Positions 1-8,702 of a stretch of 64,000 nucleotides of DNA are shown here, in pieces. Location: NCBI GenBank assembly GCA_963793845.1, contig CAWCBG010000014.1:992001-1056000 (forward strand), in the 5' to 3' direction. Position 1 is the stretch's first letter. Each line of letters begins with the position of its first letter. The position numbers were made by a program, and so were the translations under genes. The notes beneath the pieces were generated by a model. The model did no database searches. It saw nothing but the letters and a program-made list of their open reading frames with translations, and was not told where the DNA came from. This stretch comes from CAWCBG01 sp963793845 (GTDB lineage: Bacteria; Acidobacteriota; Terriglobia; Terriglobales; Acidobacteriaceae).

Positions 1-644
1 TCGATTTTGCCACAGAAGTTTTTGCCGAAAAGGGATACGAGGGTGCCTCCATGCGCGACCTCTCGCGTCACAGCGGCATTTCGCTCGCTGGTCTTTATTA
101 TTACTTCGACTCGAAAGAGAAACTGCTCTACTTCATCCAGAAGCATACTTTCACCACCATCATCGACAGGCTTCGCGAACGGCTGGAGGCCAGCGCCGAC
201 CCGGAGGAGCGCATCCGCATCTTCGTTGGCAATCATGTGGAGTACGCGGTGGCGCGCCAGAAGGCGATGACCGTGCTGTCGCATGAGGACGACGTGCTGA
301 AGAACGGTTTCGGAGCTGAGGTGGCAGCGATCAAGCGCGAGTACTACCGCATCTGCGTTGGGCTGGTCGAGGACCTTGTGAAGGCGGAGGGGTTGAAACT
401 GGACGTGCGATCCGGCGGCATCTCGACGCGGAGCGCGGTCATGGCGCTGTTCGGCATGATGAACTGGCTTTACACCTGGTACAACCCGCGGGTCGATCCC
501 GATGCCGAGGTTCTGTCGCGAGAGTTGAGCGACCTGTTTCTGCAAGGCGTGCGCCGCGGAAAGCCGGCGACTCGGCGGGCGGGTGGCGTAGACGGCCCCG
601 GTGCGCTGCGAGGGAGCAGGGCGAAGCCGAAGAAGGGTTGGTAG
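1..644 (+). CDS. TetR/AcrR family transcriptional regulator (5' partial)
   Basis: The reading frame is already open at base 3 and continues through the ATG at 51, so the window cuts off the N terminus. The visible part starts inside the TetR helix-turn-helix: FAEKGYEGASMRDLSRHSG, then ISLAGLYYYFDSKEKLL, the classic recognition helix with the YYYF-x-SKE signature. The rest is a helical ligand-binding region typical of TetR_C. About 214 codons are visible, close to full size. The C-terminal ~25 residues are basic and low complexity. It lies upstream of the crotonase and hydroxybenzoyl-CoA reductase-like genes, so a role as an acyl-CoA or aromatic-responsive repressor is plausible but inferred. 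The ligand is unknown. Confidence 0.9.
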   Translation, partial: DFATEVFAEKGYEGASMRDLSRHSGISLAGLYYYFDSKEKLLYFIQKHTFTTIIDRLRERLEASADPEERIRIFVGNHVEYAVARQKAMTVLSHEDDVLKNGFGAEVAAIKREYYRICVGLVEDLVKAEGLKLDVRSGGISTRSAVMALFGMMNWLYTWYNPRVDPDAEVLSRELSDLFLQGVRRGKPATRRAGGVDGPGALRGSRAKPKKGW

Positions 645-723
645 CAGGCCGGATCACGCAGGCCTGTCTCATCGCCGCCGACGCAGCGTTGGAGTGGGAG
701 GAGTCTTTGAAATACGGCCGAAA

Positions 724-812
724 GAGCCGCGCCGCGGCGGGATGGGTTGAGCCCGGGGCGTCAGCCCCGGGAAGAGTAGGAAAAAATTCCCAAGCCGCGT
801 AGTGGCGGCAGA
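724..812. repeat. Intergenic hairpin repeat, family A
   Basis: Contains a GAGCCCGGGG / CCCCGGG hairpin followed by AAGCCGCGTAGTGGCGGCAG. The same module occurs at about 3062-3150 with changed loop bases (CCCGGGGTGCAAACCCCGGG, then AAGCCGCGTAGCGGCGACAG). Conservation of the stems with variable loops suggests a REP-like dispersed element. It ends just before the crotonase start at 821. Confidence 0.7.
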
Positions 813-820
813 ATTTCAAC

Positions 821-1651
821 ATGATCGAAAAAACAGCATCCATCGGCAATCTTAACGACACCGCATCGCGCGCACTGATCGGCTATCGCGTCGACTCGGG
901 TGTGGCCGTCCTCGAACTGAATGACCCGCCCGCCAACACCTACAGCTATGAGATGAATCGCCAGCTCGACGACGCCATCCTGCGGGCGCGCATGGATGAC
1001 GCGGTTCACGTCATCGTGCTGACGGGAGCGGGCGAGAAATTTTTCTGTGCGGGCGCGAACATCCAGATGCTGACCAGGGTGGATCCCACCTATAAGTATT
1101 ACTTCTGCCTGCACGCCAACGAAACCCTGCTGCGGCTGGAGAACACGCCCAAGCTGGTGATTGCCGCGCTCAACGGGCATTGCGTTGGCGGAGGCCTTGA
1201 GGTCGCCATGGCTGCCGACCTGCGCATTGCGCGAAAAGACGCCGGCAAGATCGGGTTGCCGGAAGTCAACCTCGGAGTGCTGCCCGGAACCGGTGGCACC
1301 CAGCGCCTCTCGCGTATGGTCGGCAAGTCGAAAGCGATTGAGCTGATGGTAACCGGCAAGACGTTCTCCTTTGAGGAAGGGAAACAGCTTGGGCTGGTCA
1401 ACGAAATTTTCGAGCGCGAGAATTTTATGGAGCGGGTGCTGAAGTATGCGCGGCAATTCTGTCCTCCCAACAAAGCTGCTAAGGCGGTGGGCCGCATCAA
1501 GCGCGCGGTGCAGGCGGGCTGGGAGATTCCCCTGGAGTCCGGATTGGCGCTGGAGCGCGAGAATCAGCAGCTGCTGTTCGACAGTGACGACGCGAAAGAA
1601 GGCTTGGCCGCCTATCTGGAGAGGCGGCCGCCGGTGTTTACGGGAGAGTGA
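821..1651 (+). CDS. Enoyl-CoA hydratase/isomerase (crotonase) family protein
   Basis: A 276-residue crotonase-fold protein. The oxyanion-hole segment AGEKFFCAGANIQML is followed by HCVGGGLEVAMAADLR with Glu127, and by LPEVNLGVLPGTGGTQRL with Glu148; these are the positions of the two catalytic glutamates of enoyl-CoA hydratase, so a hydratase activity is likely. The N-terminal ~20 residues extend beyond the usual family start. No strong Shine-Dalgarno is visible before ATG 821. It precedes a second crotonase and the hcr-like genes, which suggests acyl-CoA chemistry after ring reduction, but the substrate cannot be read from the sequence. Confidence 0.9.
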   Translation: MIEKTASIGNLNDTASRALIGYRVDSGVAVLELNDPPANTYSYEMNRQLDDAILRARMDDAVHVIVLTGAGEKFFCAGANIQMLTRVDPTYKYYFCLHANETLLRLENTPKLVIAALNGHCVGGGLEVAMAADLRIARKDAGKIGLPEVNLGVLPGTGGTQRLSRMVGKSKAIELMVTGKTFSFEEGKQLGLVNEIFERENFMERVLKYARQFCPPNKAAKAVGRIKRAVQAGWEIPLESGLALERENQQLLFDSDDAKEGLAAYLERRPPVFTGE

Positions 1652-1669
1652 GGTCTCCCTGAGTTGCTT

Positions 1670-1806
1670 TGAAAGGGCACGGCTTCAGCCGTGCCGCAGC
1701 GTGCCAATGCGAATTAGAGTCCCGTAGGGACGACAGTTGCGCGTTGTGTTGGGCGGAAGGTACAGCAGGTTCCTCCACGCGGCCTGAAGGCCTTGGTCGG
1801 AATGAC
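1670..1806. repeat. Two hairpin repeats (families D and B)
   Basis: First a family D hairpin, GGGCACGGCTTCAGCCGTGCC, at about 1675-1696. Then a family B element at 1764-1806 that runs GCAGGTTCCTCCACGCGG, a CCTGAAGG core, and GGTCGGAATGAC. Related family B copies occur many times elsewhere in this window in both orientations. Confidence 0.7.
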
Positions 1807-1834
1807 GGTTGTAAATTGCTGTGAATTGTTTGCG

Positions 1835-2615
1835 ATGACAACGCACTCCACAATCCGCTTTCACCAAGATCACGGTCGAACTTCGCCCACCGGCGGCGCG
1901 GGTTGCGCTGAACCATCCTCCGCTGAATGTTATCGACTTCCGCATGATGGAAGAGCTTCGCGCAGCCATTGAGCAGATCGAACAGCGGCCCGAGATCACG
2001 GCCATCGTTTTTGCCGGCTCGGAGAGCGCCTTCTCCTCCGGTGTCGAGGTTGCGGATCATACGCCCGACAAAGTTCGCGACATGCTGGCGCTGTTTCACA
2101 GCGTGATTCGCTCGCTGGTGGCGACGCCCAAGCTGACCATCGCGAGCGTCCGGCGGCATTGTCTGGGAGGCGGCGCGGAATTGGCCATGATGTGCGACAT
2201 CGCCTACGCCTCGCACGATTCTGTCTGGGGTTTTCCCGAGATCAAGCTCGCCTGCTATCCGCCGGTGGCCAGCGTGGCCTTGCCCGCCATTGTGGGACAG
2301 AAGCTGGCGGCTGAGATGATCCTGACCGGGCGCACGCTGACCGGGCAGGAAGCGCTCGCGGCCGGCTTGGTCAGCGCGGTAGCCGACGATCCGGAGACAC
2401 TGGTGGACGAGTGCGTGCGGCGGGTTGCGCAGCTCAGTCCAGCGGCGATCGCGGCCGCGAAGAAAGCGCTGTATGCGTGGGATTCCATTCACTTCGACAA
2501 GGGCCTGGCTCGCTCCGAGCAGATTTACCTGGACGAGTTGATGAAGACCGCGGATGCGAGGGAGGGAATCACCGCGTTTCTTGAGCGCCGCCGTCCCAAG
2601 TGGGTGGGGAAGTGA
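1835..2615 (+). CDS. Crotonase-family protein, probable cyclohexadienoyl-CoA hydratase type; frameshift near 1861
   Basis: The uninterrupted frame starts at ATG 1944 (223 residues), but the N-terminal crotonase strand lies upstream in the same frame without a start codon (ITVELRPPAARVALNHPPLN). ATG 1835 opens MTTHSTIRF in the neighbouring frame; removing one base near 1861 joins the two perfectly, so I take 1835 as the true start and the indel as error or mutation. The downstream part has GVEVADHTPDKVRDML, CLGGGAELAMMCD with Glu, and FPEIKLACYPP with Glu. The ADH-(T/L)-P-x-KV-x-x-M segment and the LDELMKTADAREGI tail resemble cyclohexa-1,5-diene-1-carboxyl-CoA hydratases of benzoyl-CoA degradation; that assignment rests on remembered family resemblance. 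It is followed by a rhodanese gene 5 nt downstream. Confidence 0.75.
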
Positions 2616-2620
2616 GCAGC

Positions 2621-2944
2621 ATGGATTACGAGATCGCACCGGAAGAGCTGAAATCATTGCAGGACGCGGGTTCCGAGGTGATGTTGCTGGACGTGCGCGA
2701 GCCCTGGGAAGTCGAGGCAGCGCGGATTGCCGGCAGCAAGCACATCCCGATGGGCGACGTCCCGGCGCGCTTCAACCAGGAGCTCGATCCGGAGGAGCAT
2801 ATCGTCGTGGTCTGTCATCACGGTGTGCGCTCGATGAACGTCACCGCATGGCTGCGGCAGCAAGGTTTCGAAAAGGTGCAATCGTTACGCGGCGGGATCG
2901 ATCGCTGGTCGCGGCAAGTGGATGCGAGTGTGCCGCTGTATTGA
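2621..2944 (+). CDS. Rhodanese-like domain protein
   Basis: A single-domain rhodanese of 107 residues. It has LLDVREPWEVEAARIAGSKHIPMG (the CH2A-type segments) and the active-site loop CHHGVRSM with the catalytic Cys, so it can carry a persulfide. A GTG at 2600 would overlap the previous gene by 16 nt; ATG 2621 is preferred because GGGGAAGTGAG precedes it. It probably forms an operon with the crotonase upstream. Supply of sulfur for the molybdenum or Fe-S enzymes downstream is possible but only inferred from proximity. Confidence 0.9.
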   Translation: MDYEIAPEELKSLQDAGSEVMLLDVREPWEVEAARIAGSKHIPMGDVPARFNQELDPEEHIVVVCHHGVRSMNVTAWLRQQGFEKVQSLRGGIDRWSRQVDASVPLY

Positions 2945-3061
2945 GGGAGCAGGTTGCAATTAGTAACTAGCAAAGCGACGGTGTTGCTCCGATTCTGAAA
3001 GTTGAGCAGGACAGGGTAGAGCTGCCAATCGATGTGGCAATGAATGGATGCGACACGAACA

Positions 3062-3197
3062 AGCCGCGAAGCGGCGGCGGCGAATTGAGCCCGGGGTGCA
3101 AACCCCGGGGGAGAGTCTTAAAAGAACTCTAAGCCGCGTAGCGGCGACAGCGAAAAGCAGGTTCCTCCACTACGCTGCGCTCCGGTCGGAATGACGA
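3062..3197. repeat. Family A hairpin repeat followed by family B repeat
   Basis: Positions 3062-3150 repeat the module seen at 724-812. Positions 3157-3196 carry GCAGGTTCCTCCAC ... CCGGTCGGAATGACG, a family B element. The block ends 14 nt before the hcrC-like start codon, so it probably forms part of that gene's leader. Confidence 0.7.
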
Positions 3198-3210
3198 ACA
3201 TTGGTGAAGA

Positions 3211-3714
3211 ATGAAAAAAGAACTGGTTGAACTTCGCGTTAACGGACGCACGCACGAACTGGCCTTGCAGCCCAATGCGCAATTGCTCGATGTGCTGCGG
3301 CAGGACCTTGGCCTGACCGGATCCAAGCGCGCCTGTGACGACTCCTCTTGCGGCGCCTGTACCGTCCAGGTCGACGGCATCCCTATGCTGTCGTGCACGC
3401 TGCTGGCGGCAAGCTGCCAGGGCCAGGAGATCACCACCGTCGAAGGCGTTGCCGACCATGGCAGCCTCGCTGCCTTGCAGAAAGCTTATGGCGACTTTGG
3501 CGGATCGCAGTGCGGCTTCTGCACTCCGGGATTCATGATGACCGTGCGCTGGCTGCTCGCGAATAACCCCGAGCCGACCGACGATGAAATCCGCGAGGCG
3601 CTCAGCAGCAATCTTTGTCGCTGCACCGGATACCTGCAGATGTACCAGGCGATCCGGGCAGCCATCGCCGCCGAGCAAAAGGGGATGAAGCGGGAACTGG
3701 TGGGAGTGAAATGA
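3211..3714 (+). CDS. hcrC: (2Fe-2S)-binding subunit of a 4-hydroxybenzoyl-CoA reductase-like molybdenum hydroxylase
   Basis: 167 residues, the normal length of the small subunit of xanthine oxidase family enzymes. The N-terminal plant-ferredoxin-type cluster is CDDSSCGACTVQ plus a fourth Cys in MLSC. The second, helical cluster is CGFCTPGF ... CRCTGY. It carries electrons between the molybdenum site and the flavin or Fe-S subunit. The molybdopterin subunit and the FAD/4Fe-4S subunit follow directly on the same strand. The family role is certain; the hcr name depends on the 4Fe-4S loop of the third subunit. Confidence 0.9.
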   Translation: MKKELVELRVNGRTHELALQPNAQLLDVLRQDLGLTGSKRACDDSSCGACTVQVDGIPMLSCTLLAASCQGQEITTVEGVADHGSLAALQKAYGDFGGSQCGFCTPGFMMTVRWLLANNPEPTDDEIREALSSNLCRCTGYLQMYQAIRAAIAAEQKGMKRELVGVK

Positions 3715-3739
3715 TGGCAATCTTCTGCAAAGATAGGGC

Positions 3740-3877
3740 CTCTCGGGGATATAGGGGTCCCTTCGACAAGCTCAGGGCAGGCTCTTCGACTGCGCCCGGC
3801 TTTCGCCTCACTTCGCTCAGGATGACAAACATGAACCGTCTAACCACGAATCACGAATCACGAATTGCTAATTGCCT
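3740..3877. repeat. Family C repeat and 7-nt-period array before hcrA
   Basis: About 3755-3830 has the CCCTTCGACAAGCTC ... TCGCTCAGGATGACA element (family C). From 3841 to 3877 the sequence reads in heptads: TAACCAC GAATCAC GAATCAC GAATTGC TAATTGC, then CT before ATG. The heptad array runs directly into the start codon. Confidence 0.65.
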
Positions 3878-6463
3878 ATGACTGACTTCTCTGTAATCGG
3901 CAAGTCCATCGCGATGGTGGATTCTGCAGGCAAGACCACCGGCGCCGGAAAATACACGGATGACTTTACCCTGCCCGGCATGCTGGTGGGCAGGATTCTG
4001 CATTCACCTTATCCGCATGCGCGCATCGTGCGCATTGACACCTCGCGCGCCAAGTCGCTCGACGGCGTGGTTGCGATTGTCACTGGCGAAGATGCGCCCA
4101 ACCAGTACGGAATTCTTCCCGTCGGCCACGATGAGACCGCGCTGGCTGTCGGCAAGGTGCGCTACATCGGCGACAACGTCGCCTGTGTTGCCGCCATCAA
4201 CGAAGAGATTGCCGATCGGGCGCTCGAGTTGATCGATGTCGAGTACGAGCCGCTGCCCGCGTACTTCGATCCGGAAGAATCGATGAAGGCGGAAAGCGAT
4301 CTCATTCACGAGAACCGGCCGCACAACCTGGAGAAGGATTACCATCACGTCTTCGGTGATCCGGAGAAAGGTTTTGCCGAGGCCGACTATGTCGCCGAGG
4401 CGCGCTACATTGCCAACGAAGTTACCCACGCGGCGATGGAGCCACACTGTACGCTGGCAAACTTCGAGCTCGATCCGCACACCGGCAAGCTGGGGCGGCT
4501 GACGGTATGGTCGTCGACCCAGGTGCCGTACTACCTGCAGCACAAGCTGTCGCTGGTGCTGGAACTGCCGATGTCGCAGATTCGCGTCATCAAGCCGCTG
4601 GTGGGCGGCGGCTTCGGCGGCAAAAGCGAAATCATTCCGCTGGAGATCATCGCGGCGGTCGCGGCGCGTGCGGCCAAGGCACCGGTCAAGATTACTTACA
4701 CGCGCGAGGAGGTGTTCTGGGCGCATCGCGGGCGTCCGCGCACCATCATCGATCTGAAGACCGGCGTGAAGAACGATGGTCGTGTGACCTCGGTTGCGTG
4801 CAAAGTCATTCAGGATGGCGGTGCCTACTGCTCTTACGGGGTGGTGACGATCCTGTATTCGGGTGCGCTGCTGGGCGCGCTGTACGACATTCCCAACATC
4901 CGCTACGACGGCTATCGCGTGCTTACCAACAAGCCGGCGTGCGGCGCCATGCGCGGCCACGGCACGGTGAATGTGCGCTTCGCCTTCGAGTCACAGATGG
5001 ACGAGATCGCCGCCAGCCTGAACCTCGATCCGGCTGAGGTGCGAAGGGTGAATCTGCTCAAGCCGCCGACGGTGACGGTCAACGGACTGCGCGTGCTGAG
5101 CTACGGCTTGCCCGAGTGCATCGATCAGGTGGTCACCAGGTCGGGATGGAAAGAGCGCCGCGGCAAGCTGCTCAAGGGACGCGGTCTCGGCGTGGCTTGC
5201 AGCCATTATGTCAGCGGAGCGGCTAACAGCATTATTCGCTCCGATATGCCCCACTCGACGGTCAACATCAAGATCGATCGCGATGGCGGAGTAGTGGTGT
5301 ATACCGGCGCATCGGAGATCGGGCAAGGCTCGGACACCATGACCGCGCAGGTCGTGGCTGAGGTGCTGGGTTGCGAAATTGCGCGAGTGAAGGTGATCGC
5401 CGCCGATACGGACTTGACGCCGATCGATCTCGGCTCCTATTCCAGTCGTGTGACCTTTATGGCGGGCAACGCCGCGTTGCGTGCCGCCGAGGATGTGAAG
5501 AAGAACATCGTCAGCGCCGCTGCCAGGCGCATGAATTGCGCGCCGGAAGACGTGATCATCCGCAACGATCGCGTTTATAAGAGCGGCGCGGCGACTGCGG
5601 ATCATGAGCCCGACGCAGCCGAGATCCCGGAGAAGGTGGACGTGGCTCGCGGCCATGTTGACGGCCAGATTCTGCGCGGCTCGGTGCTGCAGACGCGCAA
5701 GGAAGAAGGTCCGAAGGATCACATGAGCTTTGAAGAGGCAGTCGTCTCGGCGATCGACTTCCACGGCGGGCTGACCGGCACCGGCTCATACGCGCCACCC
5801 ATCGAGGCGCGAGGCGGAAAGCAGAAGGGCGGTGGTGTTGGGCCTTCGCCGGCCTATTCCTATTCCGCGCAAGTCGCCGAGGTCAGCGTCGACGAGGATA
5901 CCGGCGAAGTGAAGGTGCACAAGATCTGGGCCGCGCATGACTGCGGCCGCGCGCTGAATCCGGTGGCTGTCGAGGGCCAGGTGATTGGCTCGGTCTGGAT
6001 GGGGCTTGGTCAGGCCATGCAGGAAGAGATGGTCTGGAAAGATGGACTACTGATGAACCCGGGAATGCTGGAGTATCGCAGCCCTTCGTCATCGGAGTCG
6101 CCCGAGATCGAGTGCGTGATCGTGGAGAGCATCGATCCTGAAGGTCCGTTCGGCGCGAAGGAGGCGGGCGAGGGCTCGCTAGCCGCAACGATTCCTGCGA
6201 TCTCGAATGCGATCTACGACGCAGTGGGCATCCGCTTACGCGAAGCGCCGTTCACGCCCGAGCGCGTGCTGGCTGCGTTGCGGGCCAAGAAGGGCATGAA
6301 GAGGATCGAGATGACCGAGTCCGTCGATCCGACTGCGCCGACGAAGCTGCGCGAACATGGCGGCTCGCTATGGTTCCGCGGCAGAGGACCTGCGCGACAT
6401 CCGCTCGATCCCGCACGACAGGGGTCGCAGGCCGGATCGCCGGTTGCAGGGGGTGAGCAGTGA
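3878..6463 (+). CDS. hcrA: Molybdopterin-binding large subunit, 4-hydroxybenzoyl-CoA reductase-like
   Basis: 861 residues of the xanthine dehydrogenase molybdenum-binding family. It begins with VIGKSIAMVDSAGKTTG and the a/b hammerhead region, and has VGGGFGGKSEI (molybdopterin contact), GAMRGHGTVNVRFAFE, GASEIGQGSDTM and GAKEAGEGSLAATIPAI, where the Glu of GEGS sits at the usual catalytic position. It is longer than typical HcrA; the extra length is partly an insert around residues 565-650 and partly a C-terminal tail of ~45 residues rich in Arg and Pro. A TTG at 3872 is possible, but ATG 3878 gives the expected N terminus. The stop overlaps the next start (GTGA), so the subunits are translationally coupled. 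Confidence 0.9.
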   Translation: MTDFSVIGKSIAMVDSAGKTTGAGKYTDDFTLPGMLVGRILHSPYPHARIVRIDTSRAKSLDGVVAIVTGEDAPNQYGILPVGHDETALAVGKVRYIGDNVACVAAINEEIADRALELIDVEYEPLPAYFDPEESMKAESDLIHENRPHNLEKDYHHVFGDPEKGFAEADYVAEARYIANEVTHAAMEPHCTLANFELDPHTGKLGRLTVWSSTQVPYYLQHKLSLVLELPMSQIRVIKPLVGGGFGGKSEIIPLEIIAAVAARAAKAPVKITYTREEVFWAHRGRPRTIIDLKTGVKNDGRVTSVACKVIQDGGAYCSYGVVTILYSGALLGALYDIPNIRYDGYRVLTNKPACGAMRGHGTVNVRFAFESQMDEIAASLNLDPAEVRRVNLLKPPTVTVNGLRVLSYGLPECIDQVVTRSGWKERRGKLLKGRGLGVACSHYVSGAANSIIRSDMPHSTVNIKIDRDGGVVVYTGASEIGQGSDTMTAQVVAEVLGCEIARVKVIAADTDLTPIDLGSYSSRVTFMAGNAALRAAEDVKKNIVSAAARRMNCAPEDVIIRNDRVYKSGAATADHEPDAAEIPEKVDVARGHVDGQILRGSVLQTRKEEGPKDHMSFEEAVVSAIDFHGGLTGTGSYAPPIEARGGKQKGGGVGPSPAYSYSAQVAEVSVDEDTGEVKVHKIWAAHDCGRALNPVAVEGQVIGSVWMGLGQAMQEEMVWKDGLLMNPGMLEYRSPSSSESPEIECVIVESIDPEGPFGAKEAGEGSLAATIPAISNAIYDAVGIRLREAPFTPERVLAALRAKKGMKRIEMTESVDPTAPTKLREHGGSLWFRGRGPARHPLDPARQGSQAGSPVAGGEQ

Positions 6464-7440
6464 GTCTGCCCGACTTCCAATTGCTGCGGCCGAAGACGCT
6501 CGACGAAGCCGTCGAGTTCATGGCGAAGCACGCCGGCGAAGTGAGGGTCATCGCAGGCGGTACGGACCTGTTGCCGTCGATGAAGCAGAAGCTGTTTACA
6601 CCGGCGTACGTGCTCGATCTGCGCGGAGTGGCCGAGTTGCGCGGTATCTGCGAGGTGGCGGACGGCGTCGAGATCGGTGCGCTAACAACGCTGAGCACAG
6701 TTGAACGCTCGCCCCTGATTCGCCGGCAGTTTCCCGTGCTCTACGAGGCGGTGCGAACCGTCGCTTCTCCCGTGCTGCGCAACATGGGCACCCTGGGCGG
6801 CAACATCTGCCTCGACACGCGCTGCCTGTGGTACAACCAGTCGCTGCTGTGGCGAAAGAGTTGCGGCTTCTGCCTGAAGAAAGATGGCGATCTGTGCCAT
6901 GTCGCTCCGGGCGGGAAGTTCTGCTGGGCGGCTTTCTCGGGCGATACGCCTCCGGCGCTGCTGTGTCTTGGAGCGGAGCTTGAGATTGCCGGGCTGGATG
7001 GATTACGTCGTGTGCCGCTTGCGGACTTCTATGTGAACGATGGCATCGTGCGGCTGCACCTCAAGTCGAACGAGATCGTGACGCGGGTGCACCTGCCGGC
7101 TTCTGCGGCGGGATGGCGCGGCAGCTATCAGAAGCTGCGCATGCGTGGCAGCATCGACTATCCGCTGGCCGGCGTTGCTGTGGCGCTGAAGTTGAAATCC
7201 GGGCGGGTGGAAGATGCGCGCGTGGCGATCACCGCGGTGAATCCCGCGCCGATGTTGTTGAAAGATGCCGACGCGGTTTTGATCGGAGCGGCTGTCGGTG
7301 AAGATCTGGCCGAGCGTATCGGCGACCTGGCGGCGCGAACCGCGAAGCCGCTGACCACGTCCGCGCTTACACCGGAGTATCGTCGCGAGATGGTAAGAGT
7401 CTTCGCCAAGCGGGCGGTACTTGCGGCGGCAAGGAATTAG
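6460..7440 (+). CDS. hcrB: FAD-binding subunit with [4Fe-4S] loop, 4-hydroxybenzoyl-CoA reductase beta-like
   Basis: 326 residues with the FAD-binding motif VIAGGTDLLPSMKQK near the N terminus and NMGTLGGNI before the insert. After that comes a ~40-residue loop with cysteines at 117, 122, 135, 138, 146 and 155. Ordinary xanthine oxidase FAD subunits lack this loop. The spacing 122/138/146/155 matches, as far as I recall, the cluster ligands of Thauera aromatica 4-hydroxybenzoyl-CoA reductase, whose extra 4Fe-4S cluster lets electrons flow from ferredoxin to the molybdenum site for reductive dehydroxylation. This subunit therefore decides the identity of the three-gene set. It starts at GTG overlapping hcrA by 4 nt. 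Confidence 0.88.
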   Translation: MSLPDFQLLRPKTLDEAVEFMAKHAGEVRVIAGGTDLLPSMKQKLFTPAYVLDLRGVAELRGICEVADGVEIGALTTLSTVERSPLIRRQFPVLYEAVRTVASPVLRNMGTLGGNICLDTRCLWYNQSLLWRKSCGFCLKKDGDLCHVAPGGKFCWAAFSGDTPPALLCLGAELEIAGLDGLRRVPLADFYVNDGIVRLHLKSNEIVTRVHLPASAAGWRGSYQKLRMRGSIDYPLAGVAVALKLKSGRVEDARVAITAVNPAPMLLKDADAVLIGAAVGEDLAERIGDLAARTAKPLTTSALTPEYRREMVRVFAKRAVLAAARN

Positions 7441-7465
7441 AACAAAGGGCTGTGTTCCTGAAACG

Positions 7466-7680
7466 GTAGAGCATGCCTTCAGGCATGCGTTAGGTGCTGC
7501 TATCTTTACTTCCTGGGATTCATCCCGTGAAACGGGATGATGCCCAGGGAAGAAGCAGTGATACGCGTCTTGACGTGGCGCTGAAGCGCCACTCTACCCG
7601 ATCTGCCACATCGCCCGGGATGACACAAGTGGTTTTCTGCTGTACAACTGACAACTAGCCACTAACCACTATCCACTGCC
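7466..7680. repeat. Hairpin repeats and 7-nt-period array
   Basis: A gene-free stretch. It has a family D-like hairpin GCATGCCTTCAGGCATGC near 7473, a CATCCCGTGAAACGGGATG hairpin near 7530, and from 7642 to 7680 a heptad array: ACAACTG ACAACTA GCCACTA ACCACTA TCCACTG. The array ends at the TTG start of the amidohydrolase. Confidence 0.65.
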
Positions 7681-8523
7681 TTGATCACTGACTGCCACAT
7701 CCACATCCAGCCTATCGAGCTGTTCAAGCCCGAAGCGCTGGCGCTGATGAAGAAGTCGCGCAAGGACTTCGACCTCATTGAGGAGTACTGCCGTTCGCCC
7801 AAGGCTTTCCTCAAGCATCTTGATGCTATCGGCATCGACCGCGCGGTACTCATCAACTATGTCGCGCCCGAGGTGATCGGCTTCACGGATGCGGTCAACG
7901 AATTTATTGCCAACTACGTGAAGGAAGATCCCAAGCGACTCATTCCCTGTGGCAGCGTGCACCCGCGACATACCAGGAACGTGCTGGCCGACATGGAGCA
8001 GATCGTCCGGTTGGGCATCAAGCTCATCAAGATTCATCCGCCGCACCAGTTGCTCTATCCCAATGACTACGTAAACGGCGTGAAGGAACTGGAGATCATC
8101 TATCGCGCTGCCGAGGCCAACGGTATTCCAGTGATGGTGCACACCGGCACGTCAATCTTTCCCGGCGCGCGCAACAAGTATGGGGACCCGATTTACGTCG
8201 ATGACGTAGCGGTCGACTTCCCGAACCTCAAGATTCTCCTGGCCCATGGTGGCCGCCCGCTATGGATGAGCACGGCATTTTTCCTGGTGCGGCGGCATCG
8301 CAATGTCTATCTGGACATCAGCGGCATTCCGCCGAAGACCCTGCTGAAGTATTTTCCTCGTTTGGAAGAGATCGCCGACAAAACGCTCTTCGGCACGGAT
8401 TGGCCGGGCCCGGGCGTCCCGGAAATTCAGAAGAACCTGGCGGAGTTTCGTGCGCTGCCGCTGAGCGAGAGTGCGAAGGATCAGATCCTGAGCAGGACAG
8501 CGCTGGAGATCTGGCCGGCGTGA
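7681..8523 (+). CDS. Amidohydrolase family protein (metal-dependent TIM-barrel hydrolase)
   Basis: 280 residues starting at TTG with ITDCHIHIQPIELF, the metal-binding HxH on strand 1 of the amidohydrolase-2 family. Further landmarks are IKLIKIHPPHQLL, IPVMVHTGTSIFPGARN (His on strand 5), ILLAHGGRP (His on strand 6) and LFGTDWPGPG with the metal/catalytic Asp on strand 8. Members include decarboxylases and hydrolases of aromatic and ring-cleavage acids, which suits the neighbouring aromatic-type genes, but the substrate is not predictable. No clear Shine-Dalgarno precedes the TTG; the HxH position leaves little room for another start. Confidence 0.85.
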   Translation: MITDCHIHIQPIELFKPEALALMKKSRKDFDLIEEYCRSPKAFLKHLDAIGIDRAVLINYVAPEVIGFTDAVNEFIANYVKEDPKRLIPCGSVHPRHTRNVLADMEQIVRLGIKLIKIHPPHQLLYPNDYVNGVKELEIIYRAAEANGIPVMVHTGTSIFPGARNKYGDPIYVDDVAVDFPNLKILLAHGGRPLWMSTAFFLVRRHRNVYLDISGIPPKTLLKYFPRLEEIADKTLFGTDWPGPGVPEIQKNLAEFRALPLSESAKDQILSRTALEIWPA

Positions 8524-8526
8524 GGG

Positions 8527-8702
8527 CAGTGGCTAGTGGATAGTTGAGAGTGGGGCCGATAGTGGCCACTGCAAAAGCAGGTTCCTCCACTTCGGCCTAA
8601 CGCTCTCCGGTCGGAATGACGGAACACGAAACAGCACTGTCCTGCCAGAATGGTGCGAGGGCTGACAACCGACAAATGACAACTGACCACCGACAACTGC
8701 CT
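8527..8702. repeat. Two 7-nt-period arrays flanking a family B repeat
   Basis: 8527-8554 reads CAGTGGC TAGTGGA TAGTTGA GAGTGGG. 8576-8620 is a family B element (GCAGGTTCCTCCAC ... CCGGTCGGAATGAC). 8662-8700 reads TGACAAC CGACAAA TGACAAC TGACCAC CGACAAC TGC with exact 7-nt spacing. The stretch separates the convergent amidohydrolase and engB genes; no conventional terminator is obvious. Confidence 0.7.
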
